From: CAVSEK01 sp963726975
GTDB taxonomy: Bacteria > Actinomycetota > Actinomycetes > Mycobacteriales > SCTD01
DNA: 64,000 nucleotides
Direction of reading: 5' to 3'
Assembly (NCBI GenBank): GCA_963726975.1
Contig: CAVSEK010000007.1
Location: forward strand, 62,001-126,000
The position numbers were made by a program, and so were the translations under genes. Below the pieces are notes generated by a model that saw only the letters and a program-made list of their open reading frames with translations, had not been told where the DNA came from and did not search any database. This document shows, in pieces, positions 35,554 to 45,798 of the stretch (positions within the stretch are counted from its first letter, which is position 1; each line of letters starts with the position of its first letter).

Positions 35554-36628
35554 CTCCGGTCGGGGACGGGCCGTACGGCGCCGTGCCGGGCCCTCGCCCG
35601 GCTGCCCGGCGGGCGAGCAGCTCGCGGGTCCGCTCCTCGGCCAGGGCGACGCCCGCGGCGAGCTCGGGTCGCGCGTGGCCCTCGGCGAAGACCGCGAACG
35701 CCTCGGCGGTCGGGCGGGGCACGTCGCCGAGCTCGGCCCGCAGACGGGACACGTCGACGACCCGGCCGTGCGCGAGGTAGCGCAGCTGCTCCGGCGACAC
35801 GTCCACCGCGCCGGTGCTGCGCAGGGCCCGCCCGACGAGGGAGACCGCCAGGCCCGGCACGGGCACGGCGGGGCGGCCGAGACGACGCAGCGCCTGGCTG
35901 AGCAGCAGGACCCCTGCGCCGCCGACGTTGAAGGTGCCGTGGTGGTCCTCGGTGCTGAAGCGCCGGAGCACCTCGACGGCGTCGTCGTCGGAGCACAGCT
36001 GCAGGCGGGGGTCGAAGCCGAAGACCGTCGGCACGACCGGCAGCGACAGGTAGCGCGTGAGCGGGCTGTCGAGGTCGCGGCCGATGAAGTTGGTGAAGCG
36101 CAGCAGCGACAGGGTCACGTCGGGGCGGCGCCGGCCGAACCCGCGGACGTAGCCCTCGACCTCGACGGCGTCCTTGGCGTAGCCGGAGCTCGGCAGGACC
36201 CGCGGCGCCGCGTCCTCGGTGAACAGCGCCGGGTCGCGCGGCGAGGTGCCGTAGACCGCGGTGGTGCTCTTGACGACGAGCCGGCGCATCGACGGCGCCT
36301 TCTGGCAGGCGGCCAGCAGCTGCATCGACCCGATGACGTTGATCTCCTTCATGGCCGTGCGGCCGCCGGCCCCGCGGGGGGTGGCGAGCACGTTCATGTG
36401 GACGACCGTGTCGACCTCGGCCTCGGCCACGACCTTGGCGATGAGGGGGTTGCGGATGTCGGCCCGGACGAACTCGGTGCGGCCCAGCAGCGCCTGCGCT
36501 GCGGGCGTCGGCGCCACCGTGTCGACGCCGATGACCCGCTCGACCTCGGGGTCGGCGGCGAGCACCCCGGCCAGCCGGCTGCCGAGGTAGCGGCTGGCGC
36601 CGGTGACGAGGACGACGCGGGGGCGCAC
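35540..36628 (-). CDS. NAD-dependent epimerase/dehydratase family protein
   Basis: An extended short-chain dehydrogenase of 362 residues. Cofactor motif VVLVTGASRYLGSRLAGVLA, acidic strand IGVDTVAP, DIRNPLIAKVV, VHMNVLATPRG, the catalytic-region SSGYAKDAVEVEGYV (Tyr-x3-Lys as YAKD), and LRFTNFIGRDLDSP. A C-terminal Pro/Gly-rich tail. This clade sits next to the acyltransferase/HAD pair and bS22 in many Actinobacteria; the substrate is unknown. The overlap with the acyltransferase gene suggests co-translation. Frame intact. Confidence 0.8.
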   Translation of the reverse strand: MRPRVVLVTGASRYLGSRLAGVLAADPEVERVIGVDTVAPTPAAQALLGRTEFVRADIRNPLIAKVVAEAEVDTVVHMNVLATPRGAGGRTAMKEINVIGSMQLLAACQKAPSMRRLVVKSTTAVYGTSPRDPALFTEDAAPRVLPSSGYAKDAVEVEGYVRGFGRRRPDVTLSLLRFTNFIGRDLDSPLTRYLSLPVVPTVFGFDPRLQLCSDDDAVEVLRRFSTEDHHGTFNVGGAGVLLLSQALRRLGRPAVPVPGLAVSLVGRALRSTGAVDVSPEQLRYLAHGRVVDVSRLRAELGDVPRPTAEAFAVFAEGHARPELAAGVALAEERTRELLARRAAGRGPGTAPYGPSPTGGARA

Positions 36629-36642
36629 GGGAGCGGGCGCGG

Positions 36643-36741
36643 CTACTTCTTGTTGCGGCGCTGGACGCGGGTCTTCTTCAGCAGCTTGCGGTGCTTCTTC
36701 TTGGCCATCCGCTTGCGGCGCTTCTTGATGACGGAACCCAC
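36643..36741 (-). CDS. Small ribosomal protein bS22 (AURKAIP1/COX24 domain)
   Basis: A 32-residue, extremely basic protein: VGSVIKKRRKRMAKKKHRK at the N-terminus and KTRVQRRNKK at the C-terminus. This is the near-invariant actinobacterial protein found in the mycobacterial ribosome as bS22. GTG start at 36741, which reads as Met. It lies 14 bases before the epimerase gene. Too small for most gene callers but unambiguous. Confidence 0.95.
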   Translation of the reverse strand: MGSVIKKRRKRMAKKKHRKLLKKTRVQRRNKK

Positions 36742-36917
36742 GACACGACCTTCACAGACTCGGGGAGCACAGACTCGGCGCGCGGGCCCGGACGCAGCAC
36801 CCGCGAGCGCCCAGCCTACCCGGCAGGCCGCGCCGTCCCCCCGGCCCGGGCGGCCGGCCGTCTCCGCCGCGGCGCCGGCGCGGCCTGCCTCGACACCGGG
36901 CAGGTGTGTCGTCGAGC

Positions 36918-36939
36918 GCGTTGCGCCCCCGCGCAACGC
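36918..36939 (-). terminator. Hairpin downstream of the HTH gene
   Basis: GCGTTGCGC (36918-36926), a CCCC loop, then GCGCAACGC (36931-36939): a 9-bp perfect stem. It lies about 115 bases past the HTH stop and 177 bases before bS22, within a 311-base stretch (36742-37052) that otherwise shows only GC-rich sequence with a further GCGCAACGC copy near 36961. A terminator role is inferred. Confidence 0.45.
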
Positions 36940-37052
36940 CGGGCCGGTCCCTGCGTCCCGGCGCAACGCACCGGTCCGCGCACCCGCGCCTCTCCGGCTC
37001 CGGGCCGTCCTGGCGAGCCGGCGCGGCGTCGGGCACCTGCGACGCCCCCGGC

Positions 37053-37301
37053 TCAGCCCGCCTCGGTGTAGGCCCCGCGCAGGTAGTCGTGCACCGCCCG
37101 CTCGGGCACCCGGAAGGAGCGCCCGACCCGGACCGACGCCAGCTCGCCGGAGTGCACCAGGCGGTAGACGGTCATCCGCGAGACCCGCACGACGGTCGCG
37201 ACCTCGGCCACGGTGAGGAAGCGCACCTGGGCGAGGTCCTCGAGCGCGCGCGGGCGCGCCCGGTCGGGCTCGGGGGTCGGGCTGGGCGTCGAGCTGGTCA
37301 T
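37053..37301 (-). CDS. Helix-turn-helix excisionase-type DNA-binding protein
   Basis: 82 residues from ATG 37301 (a GTG at 37319 would add six). A disordered Ser/Thr/Pro-rich N-terminus of about 25 residues precedes a MerR/Xis-like winged helix: RFLTVAEVATVVRVSRMTVYRLVHSG and RVGRSFRVPERAVHDYL, ending GAYTEAG. The domain resembles BldC-family proteins and the small regulator next to bS22 near bldN in Streptomyces. Function unknown; constitutive nucleoid- or promoter-binding roles have been proposed for relatives. Confidence 0.8.
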   Translation of the reverse strand: MTSSTPSPTPEPDRARPRALEDLAQVRFLTVAEVATVVRVSRMTVYRLVHSGELASVRVGRSFRVPERAVHDYLRGAYTEAG

Positions 37302-37433
37302 GGCGGCCACCGTCGGCACGCGTCGCGGCCCGCGGCTTCCCCACCGCAGGCACTGGACACGCGCGTGCTGTCGGAGGGTATCGGCCGCGGCGCCCCGCGG
37401 GTAGAGGGCCGACCTGACGGCGGCCGGGCGCGC

Positions 37434-38219
37434 TCAGCGCCAGGCGGTCAGGTGGGCCGCGACGGCGTCGTAGGCCCGCGGGTCGACGTTGTCGTCGAGC
37501 GGCACGGTGACCAGGTCGCGCCCCTCCTCCTCGGCGACGAACAGCGCCGGGTCGTTGCAGTCGGCGTACGCGAGGACCTCCAGGCCGGCCTGCGCGGCCG
37601 CACCGGCCCAGCCGTGGTCGGCGACCACGAGGTCCGGCGGTGCGTCGAGCGCGGCGAGCAGGGCCCGGCCGGGCTCGGGGGCGTGGGTGTGCAGCAGCTC
37701 GCCGCCGGTGGCGAGGACGTGCACGCCGGCGAGGGAGCGCACGGTGCGGGCCCGCCAGCGGGGACCACCGGCGTCGTCGTCCCAGGGCCAGGTCCAGTCG
37801 AGGGTCGGGGTGAGCACCTGCGCGCCCGCCTCGCGCAGCGCGGCCGCGCACGCCAGGTGCAGCACGAAGATGCCGGTCGGGTGCCCGGTCGCGAGCAGCA
37901 CCCGCTCGCGGCGCCGGGCGGCCAGCGCCAGCCGGTCGCGCACCCGGTCCAGGGCCGCGAGGGTGAGGTCGACGTCGATGGTGTCCTGACCGGCGTCGTA
38001 CGCCGGGTCGGCCACCACCCCGCAGCGGCGCACCATGACCTCGAGGACCTCGTCGCGCGTCCACTCCCGCGCCGGCACGAGCCCGAAGTCGTAGCCGGGT
38101 CGCCCCTCGGCCATCCGCCCGGCGTTGCGCAGGTTCTCCTCGCGGGGGGTCGCGACGTCGCCGGCGATGCGGGAGTCGAGCAGGTGCTGGCGCAGGGCCC
38201 CGCGCGCGGGCGCGCTCAT
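37434..38219 (-). CDS. Conserved phosphatase-like protein
   Basis: 261 residues. The N-terminus SAPARGALRQHLLDSRIAGD-VATPREENL, the core RVLLATGHPTGIFVLHLA and the C-terminal VVADHGWAGAAAQAG and VPLDDNVDP resemble an actinobacterial family usually annotated phosphatase without biochemical proof. No classical phosphatase motif is evident to me. ATG start at 38219 overlaps the acuC stop (ATGA), so it is made with the AcuC deacetylase; the pairing is common in Streptomyces. Confidence 0.6.
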   Translation of the reverse strand: MSAPARGALRQHLLDSRIAGDVATPREENLRNAGRMAEGRPGYDFGLVPAREWTRDEVLEVMVRRCGVVADPAYDAGQDTIDVDLTLAALDRVRDRLALAARRRERVLLATGHPTGIFVLHLACAAALREAGAQVLTPTLDWTWPWDDDAGGPRWRARTVRSLAGVHVLATGGELLHTHAPEPGRALLAALDAPPDLVVADHGWAGAAAQAGLEVLAYADCNDPALFVAEEEGRDLVTVPLDDNVDPRAYDAVAAHLTAWR

Positions 38220-39427
38220 CCCTGCGCCGCCATCGGGTCGAGCCCGAGGTGCGGGAAGACGGCCTCGCGGGTCGCGACCACGGCCCGGTCGGCGCCGTCC
38301 TGCTCACCGCCGGGTCCGCCCTCCCACGGCACCCACACCGGGTCGGCGCCGTCGGTGAGCGAGCCGGGAGCGCGCTCGCGGCCCTTCTCCTGCGCCGTCG
38401 CGCGCCAGTCGTCCGGCGTCGCGCCGTCGACGGGCGACCCGCCGGGGACGGCGCTGGTCGCCTCGGCGAGCAGGTGCGTCCAGGCCCGCGGCACGACCTG
38501 CACGGGCTCGTAGCCGCCGCCGCCGAGCGCCACCCAGCGCCCGCCGCAGACCTCGTGGGCCAGGCGGTGCAGCGCGGTGTAGGCGACCCGCTGCCCGTCG
38601 ACGCTCATGAGCAGGTGCGCGAGCGGGTCGAGGGCGTGCGTGTCGCAGCCGTGCTGGGTGACGAGGACCTGCGGGGCGAAGGCCCGCAGCACCGGCGGCA
38701 CGACCGCGTCGAAGGCGCGCAGCCAGCCGGCGTCGCCGGTGCCCGCGGGCAGCGCGAGGTTGACGTTGGTGCCGACGCGCCCGCCGCCGCCGGCCTGGTC
38801 GGGCCAGCCGGTGCCCGGGAACAGGGTGCGGCCGCTCTCGTGCACCGACACGGTGAGCACCCGCGGGTCGTCGTAGAACGCCGCCTCGACGCCGTCGCCG
38901 TGGTGCACGTCGACGTCGACGTACGCGACGCGCTGCGCGCCGTGCGCGAGCAGCCAGGCGATCGCGACCGCGGGGTCGTCGTAGACGCAGAAGCCCGGAG
39001 GCCCGGTCGCGCATCGCGTGGTGCAGCCCGCCGGAGACGTTGACGGCGTGCTGGGCGGTGCCGGTCCAGACCGCCTCGGCGGCGGTCACGCTGGCGCCGG
39101 TGACCAGCGCCGACGCCTCGTGCATCCGCGGGAAGACCGGGTTGTCGCCGGTGCCGAGGCCCCAGCGCAGCGACAGCCGGCCCGAGCAGGTCGTCGGGGG
39201 CCCGCTTGACGCTGACGCGACGTACAGCGGGTCGTGGACCAGCTCGAGCAGGTCGTCGCCGGCCGGGACGGGGGCGCCGACGGCGTACGCCGGGACGGTC
39301 GAGCACGCCGAGCTGTCGCGACAGGGCCATCGTCAGCTCGAGGCGCATCGGGCGCATCGGGTGGCTGGCGCCGAAGTCGTAGGAGGTGAAGACGTCGTCC
39401 CAGACGACCAGGGTGCTGTCGGGACAC
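38216..39427 (-). CDS. acuC: AcuC-like class II histone-deacetylase-fold protein (N-terminal frameshifts)
   Basis: A Zn-dependent protein deacetylase of about 400 residues, known in relatives to deacetylate acyl-CoA synthetases. Pieces in order: VVWDDVFTSYDFGASHPMRP, MRLELTMALSRQLGVLD, GDNPVFPRMHEASALVTGAS, VNVSGGLHHAM, DVDVHHGDGVEAAFYDD (metal and catalytic His/Asp), QHGCDTHALDPLAHL, VALGGGGYEPVQVVPRAW. The GTG start at 39427 needs removal of one C (VSDSTLVVWDD). Further indels near 39295, 39180 and 38995. All catalytic motifs remain. Confidence 0.86.
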
Positions 39428-39435
39428 CGGGACTC

Positions 39436-40620
39436 CTACTCCGTGCGGAGGGCGACGACGGGGTCGAGCCTGCCCGCTCGGCGCGCGGGCACCACGCCGA
39501 AGAACAGCCCGACGGCGGCGCTCACGCCGAACGCCAGCGCCGGCGACCACCAGGTGACGACCGCCGGCAGGGTGTCGACCAGCGCCGACAGGCCGAGCGC
39601 GCCGCCGATGCCGAGCGCGATGCCCAGCACCCCGCCGATCGTGGTGAGCAGCACCGCCTCGAGCAGGAACTGCAGCAGCACGTCGCGCTGGCGGGCCCCG
39701 ACCGCCTTGCGCAGCCCGATCTCGCGGGTCCGCTCCCGCACCGAGACGAGCATGATGTTGCTGACCCCGACGCCGCCGACGAGCAGGCTGATGGCGCGAT
39801 GGCGGCGAGCACCGTGGTGAGCAGGCCGAGGATCTTGCCGATGGTGCCGAGGATCTGGTCCTGCGTCACCGCGCTGAACTGCTCGTCGGGGTAGCGGTCG
39901 CGCAGCACCTGCAGGCTCGTCGCCCGGACCCGCTCCACCGACGCGGCCGTGGGCGCCTTGACCGCGAGGGCATCGACCCGCTCGACCCCGAACAGGCGCT
40001 GCGCCGTGGTGATCGGCACGTGCACCTCGGCGTCGCGGTTCGCGCCCAGGCCCGCGCCGATCTCGGCGAAGACGCCGACCACCCGGAAGCGCGCCCCGCC
40101 GATCGTCACCGTCTGCCCGAGCGGGTCGGCGCCGTCGAAGAGCTCGGTGGCGAGCGCGCTGCCGAGCACCGCGACCCGTCGGCGGGTGTCCACGTCGCTC
40201 TGCCGGAAGTACTCTGCCCCTCGCCACCTCGCGGGTGATGACCCGGGGCAGCGCCGGGTTGCCGCCGGTGACCGTGGCGAAGGCGGTCCGGGCGCCGCTG
40301 CGCACCTGCTCGCCGCTGGCCAGCGTCGCGCCGACGCCACCCGGCTGCCCGATCGCCCGCCCCAGCGCCTCGGCGTCGGACAGCTGCAGCCGGCTCGCCG
40401 TCGGCGGCGCTGCCGAACTCCAGCTTGCCCGGCACCACGAGGACGAGGTTGGAGCCCAGCCCCTCGACCTGCGCCTCGACCTCCTGCTTGGCGCCGGTGC
40501 CGATCGCGACGAGCACGACGACGGCCGCCACGCCGATGACGACGCCGAGCATCGTGAGCAGGCTGCGCAGGCGGTTGGCCCGCAGCGCGGTGACGGCGAC
40601 CCGCCAGGCCTCGGCCAGCC

Positions 40621-40624
<4 letters not shown>
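39436..40624 (-). CDS. MacB/FtsX-type ABC transporter permease (frameshifts)
   Basis: The membrane subunit of a MacAB-like exporter, about 395 residues. First helix LRSLLTMLGVVIGVAAVVVL, then the MacB periplasmic domain (GTGAKQEVEAQVEGLGSNLV, TVTIGGARFRVVGVFAEIGA, AEVHVPITTAQRLFG), and the FtsX domain ISLLVGGVGVSNIMLVSVRE-RTREIGLRKAVGA with two more helices, ending RAGRLDPVVALRTE. Breaks near 40405, 40215 and 39800. GTG start overlaps the ATPase stop (GTGA). Confidence 0.86.
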
Positions 40625-41315
<691 letters not shown>

Positions 41316-41319
<4 letters not shown>

Positions 41320-42670
41320 GCCCGCTGGCCGTCCCGCAGCCGGTCGGCGTCGCGCACGACGACCCGCTCGCCGAGCTCCAGGCCGCGCAGCACCTGCACC
41401 CGGTCGGAGCCCTGCGCGCCGAGCACGACCTCGCGCCGGCGGTAGACCGCCGTCTCGCCGCGGCCGTCCTGCACGAACACCGCGTCGCGGTCGCCGTCGC
41501 GCACGACGGCGGCGCTCGGCACGCTCAGCGCGCCGTCGGCCTCGCGCACCCGCAGGTCGACCACCGCGCTCATCCCGGGCAGCGGGGTCGGCGAGGGGCT
41601 GCCGTCGGCCGTGGTGCCGGGGGTGAGCGACAGCCGTACGCGGTAGGTCACGCCGCCGCCGCCGGCGGCCGTCGGGGTGACGTCGACGGACGTGACGGAC
41701 CCGTCGTACGCGGCGCCGGGCAGGGCGTCGAGCTCGACGCCGGCCGGCGTCCCCGGTCGCACGAGCAGCACGTCGGTCTCGTCGACGTCGGCGGTGACGG
41801 TCAGCCCGGAGGTGTCGGTGACCGTGAGCAGCGGCGAGCCGGAGGTGACGGGCACGCCCACGGCCAGCGGGCCGGTGGTCGCCGGGGCGGGCTGCGCGGC
41901 CGGCAGCCCCGCCGCCAGGCCGGCCGGGAGCTGGCCCAGCAGCCCGCCGAGCCCGGCGGCCGCCCCGGACCCGCCGCCGCCCCGGCCGTAGCTGACGACC
42001 CCGTCGATCGGCGCGGTGATCGTCAGCGCGTCGACGGTGGCGGTCGGCGGCCTGGACGAGCGCGTCGGCCTGCAGCCGCGAGCTGCTGCCGAGCGCCTCG
42101 ACGGCCTGGCCGATGCCCGCGGCGCCGGCCGCGACGGACGCCGCGACCTCGCGGGCGGCCTGCGCGGCCGACCGGTAGCGCGCCTCCGCCGCAGCCAGCG
42201 ACTGCAGCGCCGCCGTCTGCGCCGCCGGGTCGGGCACCTGGTGCGCCGCGTCCCGGGCGGCGTCGAAGGCCTGTGCGGCCGCGGCGTCGAGCGAGTCCTG
42301 CAGCGGCGAGAGGTCGGCGGCGGGCACCCGCACCTGCGAGGCGCCGGCGGCCGCGCCGGGCCCGTCGGGCGCTGTCGAGCCGCGACTGCGCCGCCGGGCT
42401 GTCGAGCCGGGCGAGCACCGTCCCGCGGGTCACCGTCGTGCCGTCGGGCACCAGCAGCGCCGCGACGGTGCCGTCGGCCGGCGCCGTGACCGTGCTCGTC
42501 GCCCGGGCGGTGATCGTGCCCGGCGCGTCGACGACCTCGGTGACCGTCGCGCGGGTGACCTCGCCGAGCTGCACGGCCGGGCCGTCGTCGCCGGAGCGGG
42601 CCAGCGCGACGCCGCCGCCGACCAGCGCGACGACCAGCACCGCCGCGGGCACCACGACCCGGGCCCTCAC
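41316..42670 (-). CDS. MacA-like efflux adaptor, HlyD/RND family (frameshifts)
   Basis: The first gene of the exporter operon, about 450 residues. N-terminal anchor VVVPAAVLVVALVGGGVALA, barrel-sandwich hybrid half AVQLGEVTRATVTEVVDAPG-TITA and LLVPDGTTVTRGTVLARL, a long Ala-rich coiled-coil hairpin (residues about 100-210), the returning lipoyl half ITAPIDGVVSYG, then beta-barrel VTADVDETDVLLVRPG and VVDLRVREADGALSVPSAAV. A Gly/Ala-rich loop follows the second lipoyl half. Indels near 42370 and 42050. GTG start 42670. Confidence 0.83.
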
Positions 42671-43009
42671 CCGCCCTGCCCGGCTCTGCTGCTCACCTCC
42701 CGAGCGTACGGAGCGCGCGGTCCCCCGGCCTGTCGAGCACCGTCCCGGACGTCCGCCCGCCCGCGCGGCAGCCAGGTCGGCGCCCGGCGGACGCAGGCGT
42801 GCTGGCGGCGCAGGCGGGAAGGCACAGCGGCGTGAGCCGACTCCGGACCCTCAGCACCGCCGCCCTCACCGGGACCGCCTTCGTCACCGGCCGCCGCAGC
42901 AAGCGCTGCCCGACCGGTCCGCGGCGCTCGATCGCGGAGCTGGCCGCCGACCGCGAGGCGATCCGCCGCGCCTCGCCCACCGGGCGCGTCGGCGGGGCGC
43001 GGCGGCGGC

Positions 43010-43972
43010 GTGCCCGGGCGCGGCGCCGACGACCCCCGCCAGATCCCCGCCGCCGGCTGGAAGATGGTGCTCACGCGCGCCTGGGCCGAGCAGAAGACCG
43101 ACGACGTCGGGATGCTCGCCGCGGCGGTGACCTACTACGCCTTCCTCGCGATCTTCCCGGCCCTCATCGCGGCGGTCACCCTCTACGGCCTGGTGGCCGA
43201 CCCGGCCCAGGTCACCGAGCAGGTCGACAACCTCAGCGACACCCTCCCCGCGGAGGCGGCCACCCTGCTGCAGGACCAGCTGACCAACATCACGTCCACC
43301 TCCGGTGGCGCGCTCGGGATCGGCCTGGCGGTCAGCGTGGTCGGCGCGCTGTTCAGCGCCAGCGGCGGCGTCGGGAACATCATCAAGGCGGTCAACATCG
43401 CGTACGACGAGGAGGAGACCCGCGGCGCCGTCCGGCTGCGGCTGCTCGCCCTCGCCCTCACGCTCGGCGCGGTGGTCTTCGTGCTCGTCGCGATCGGCCT
43501 CATCGCGGTGCTGCCGGTGGTGCTCGACGCGATCGGGCTCGGGACCTTCGGCACCGCGGTGGCCTTCGTGCTGCGCTGGGTCGGCCTGGTGGCGTTCATG
43601 GTCCTCGGCCTGGCGGTGCTCTACCGCTACGCGCCCGACCGCGACTCCCCGAAGTTCCGCTGGGTCGGCCTCGGCTCGCTGCTCGCGACCGTGCTGTGGA
43701 TCGTCGCCAGCGCCGCGCTGTCGATCTACGTCAGCAACTTCGGGTCGTACGGCAAGACGTACGGCGCGCTCGCCGGCGTCGTCGTCCTGCTGCTCTGGCT
43801 CTACATCACGAGCTTCATCGTGCTGCTGGGCGCGGAGGTGAACGCCGAGTCGGAGAAGCAGACCGCGGCCGACACCACGAAGGGCCCGTCGCAGCCGATG
43901 GGCGAGCGCGACGCCGAGGCCGCCGACACCGTCGCGCCGGAGGTCGGCGCGGGCAGCGGCCGGCCGGCCTAG
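43010..43972 (+). CDS. YihY/BrkB family inner-membrane protein
   Basis: 320 residues from GTG 43010. Conserved N-terminus IPAAGWKMVLTRAWAEQKTDD, AAAVTYYAFLAIFPALIAAV, then VGALFSASGGVGNIIKAVNIAYDEEETR and four further helices including LLLWLYITSFIVLLGAEVNAE, followed by an acidic disordered tail. YihY/BrkB proteins are six-helix membrane proteins of unsettled function (once thought RNase BN). An upstream frame from GTG 42832 (VSRLRTLSTAALTGTAFVTG) ends at the frame change near 43010 and may be a real N-terminal extension cut off by an indel. Convergent with proC, 12 bases apart. Confidence 0.87.
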   Translation: MPGRGADDPRQIPAAGWKMVLTRAWAEQKTDDVGMLAAAVTYYAFLAIFPALIAAVTLYGLVADPAQVTEQVDNLSDTLPAEAATLLQDQLTNITSTSGGALGIGLAVSVVGALFSASGGVGNIIKAVNIAYDEEETRGAVRLRLLALALTLGAVVFVLVAIGLIAVLPVVLDAIGLGTFGTAVAFVLRWVGLVAFMVLGLAVLYRYAPDRDSPKFRWVGLGSLLATVLWIVASAALSIYVSNFGSYGKTYGALAGVVVLLLWLYITSFIVLLGAEVNAESEKQTAADTTKGPSQPMGERDAEAADTVAPEVGAGSGRPA

Positions 43973-43984
43973 ACCCGCCGGCGG

Positions 43985-44806
43985 CTAGTCGTCGCCGGCG
44001 AGCTCGCGGCTGCGGTCGCGGGCCGCCTCGATCGCCGAGATCATCGCGGCCCGCACGCCGTGGTCCTCCATCGTGCGGATCGCCGCGATCGTCGTGCCGC
44101 CCGGGCTGGTCACCGCCTCGCGCAGCAGCACCGGGTGCTCGCCGGACTCGGCGAGCATCGCCGCGCTGCCGACCAGGGTCTGCACGATGAGCTCGTGGGC
44201 CACCGCGCGCGGCAGGCCGAGCAGGATCCCCGCGTCGATCATGGCCTCGACGAGGAAGAAGACGTACGCCGGGCCGCTGCCCGACAGCGCCGTCACCGCG
44301 TCCTGCTGGGCCTCGGGCACCCGCACGACCTTGCCGACGTGGCGCAGCAGGTCCTCGACGAGCCCGACGTGCTCGGCCGTCGCGCTCGAGCCGGCGCTCA
44401 CGGCCGACATGGCCCGGTCCACGAAGACCGGCGTGTTGGTCATGACGCGCACCACCGGCGTGCCCTCGGCGAGCTCGCGCTCGATCACCCGCGTCGGGAT
44501 GCCGGCGGCGACGCTGACGACGAGGGCGCCGGGCCGCAGGCTGCCGGCGACCTCGGCGAGCAGGGCGCGCATGTCCTGCGGCTTGACGGCGAGCAGCACC
44601 ACGTCGGCCTCGGCGACCGCGTCGACCGGCACGGGGGTCCGCACGCCGTAGCGCTCGGCGATCTCGGCGGCCCGCTCCGGGTGCTTCTCGGCCCCGAGCA
44701 GCCGGTCGGCCGGGTGCCCGCTGCGCAGCAGGCCCGACAGCAGCGCCTCGCCGAGCTTGCCGACGCCGAGCAGGGCGATGAGCGGCGCTGAGCCTGCCCC
44801 CGTCAC
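43985..44806 (-). CDS. proC: Pyrroline-5-carboxylate reductase ProC
   Basis: The last step of proline synthesis, NAD(P)H-dependent. About 273 residues. Rossmann motif IALLGVGKLGEALLSGLLRSG, VVLLAVKPQDMRALLAEV, VSVAAGIPTRVIERELAEG, RVMTNTPVFVDRAMSAVS, ALSGSGPAYVFFLVEAMIDA and SPGGTTIAAIRTMEDHGVR (the catalytic region). GTG start overlaps the proline dehydrogenase stop (GTGA). Clean frame. Combining P5C reductase and proline dehydrogenase in one transcription unit is noteworthy because they catalyse opposite reactions. Confidence 0.94.
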   Translation of the reverse strand: MTGAGSAPLIALLGVGKLGEALLSGLLRSGHPADRLLGAEKHPERAAEIAERYGVRTPVPVDAVAEADVVLLAVKPQDMRALLAEVAGSLRPGALVVSVAAGIPTRVIERELAEGTPVVRVMTNTPVFVDRAMSAVSAGSSATAEHVGLVEDLLRHVGKVVRVPEAQQDAVTALSGSGPAYVFFLVEAMIDAGILLGLPRAVAHELIVQTLVGSAAMLAESGEHPVLLREAVTSPGGTTIAAIRTMEDHGVRAAMISAIEAARDRSRELAGDD

Positions 44807-45723
44807 GACCGGCTCGCGAGGGCGCGCAGGAAGAAGGCGAGGTTGGCGGGGCGTTCGGCGAGTCGGCGCATGAGGTAGCCGTACCACTGCGAGCCGTACG
44901 GCACGTAGACCCGCACGGTCGCGCCCGTGCCGGCGAGCCGCTGCTGCTCGAGCGGCCGGATCCCGTAGAGCATCTGGTACTCGTAGCTGCCCTGCGGCCG
45001 GCCCTGCGCCAGGCGCCCCGCGATCGCGACCAGCCGCGGGTCGTGGGTGGCGACCATCGGGTGCCCGGGGCCCTCGAGCAGCACGCGCAGGCACCGGACG
45101 TACGACCGGTCGACCTCGGCCGTGCTCGAGAAGGCCACGCCCGGCGGCTCCCGGTAGGCGCCCTTGCACAGCCGCACCCGGCTGCCCTCGACGGCGAGGT
45201 CCCGGCAGTCGGCCTCGGTGCGGTGCAGGTAGGCCTGCAGCACCGCGCCGGTGCCCGGGAACTCGCGCCGCAGGTCCGCGAGGACCCCGAGCGTCGAGTC
45301 GGTGGTGCTCGAGTCCTCCATGTCCAGCGTCACCGTGGTGCCGGCGGCGCGGGCCGCCTCGCAGATCGTGCGGGCGTTGTCGCGGGCCAGGCCCTCGTCG
45401 ATCGCCTGGCCGACCGCGGTGAGCTTGACCGACACCTCGGCGCGGCCGCCCTGCGAGAGCCCGGCCGCGCGCAGCGCCTCGAGCAGCACGAGGTAGGCCT
45501 TGACCGTCGCCTCGGCCTGCCCGGCGTCGAGGGTGTCCTCGCCGAGGTGGTCCAGGCTGACCTGCAGCCCGGCGGCCTGCAGGTCCCGCGTGGTGCGCAC
45601 GGCGTCGTCGACCGTCTCGCCGCTGACGAAGCGCTGCACCACGCCCCGGCTGACCGGCGCGCCGGCCACGACCCGCCGGACCGTGTCGTTGCGGGACGCC
45701 GCGAGGATCGCCGACCTCAACAT
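44803..45723 (-). CDS. Proline dehydrogenase (monofunctional, PutB type)
   Basis: An FAD-dependent TIM-barrel that oxidises proline to P5C, 306 residues, without the P5C dehydrogenase domain. Visible motifs: LGEDTLDAGQAEATVKAYLVL, EVSVKLTAVG, VTLDMEDSSTTDSTL, AYLHRTEADCRDL, VRLCKGAYREPPGV, and the substrate-loop arginines in YVPYGSQWYGYLMRRLAERP. ATG start at 45723. Coupled to proC by GTGA. Frame intact. Confidence 0.92.
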   Translation of the reverse strand: MLRSAILAASRNDTVRRVVAGAPVSRGVVQRFVSGETVDDAVRTTRDLQAAGLQVSLDHLGEDTLDAGQAEATVKAYLVLLEALRAAGLSQGGRAEVSVKLTAVGQAIDEGLARDNARTICEAARAAGTTVTLDMEDSSTTDSTLGVLADLRREFPGTGAVLQAYLHRTEADCRDLAVEGSRVRLCKGAYREPPGVAFSSTAEVDRSYVRCLRVLLEGPGHPMVATHDPRLVAIAGRLAQGRPQGSYEYQMLYGIRPLEQQRLAGTGATVRVYVPYGSQWYGYLMRRLAERPANLAFFLRALASRS

Positions 45724-45798
45724 GCGCGGAGGCTATCCCCGGACGGCGGCGCCGGACGGCGCCCTGCGGGCCCCGCTCGCCCGGCGGGCGCCACCGGC

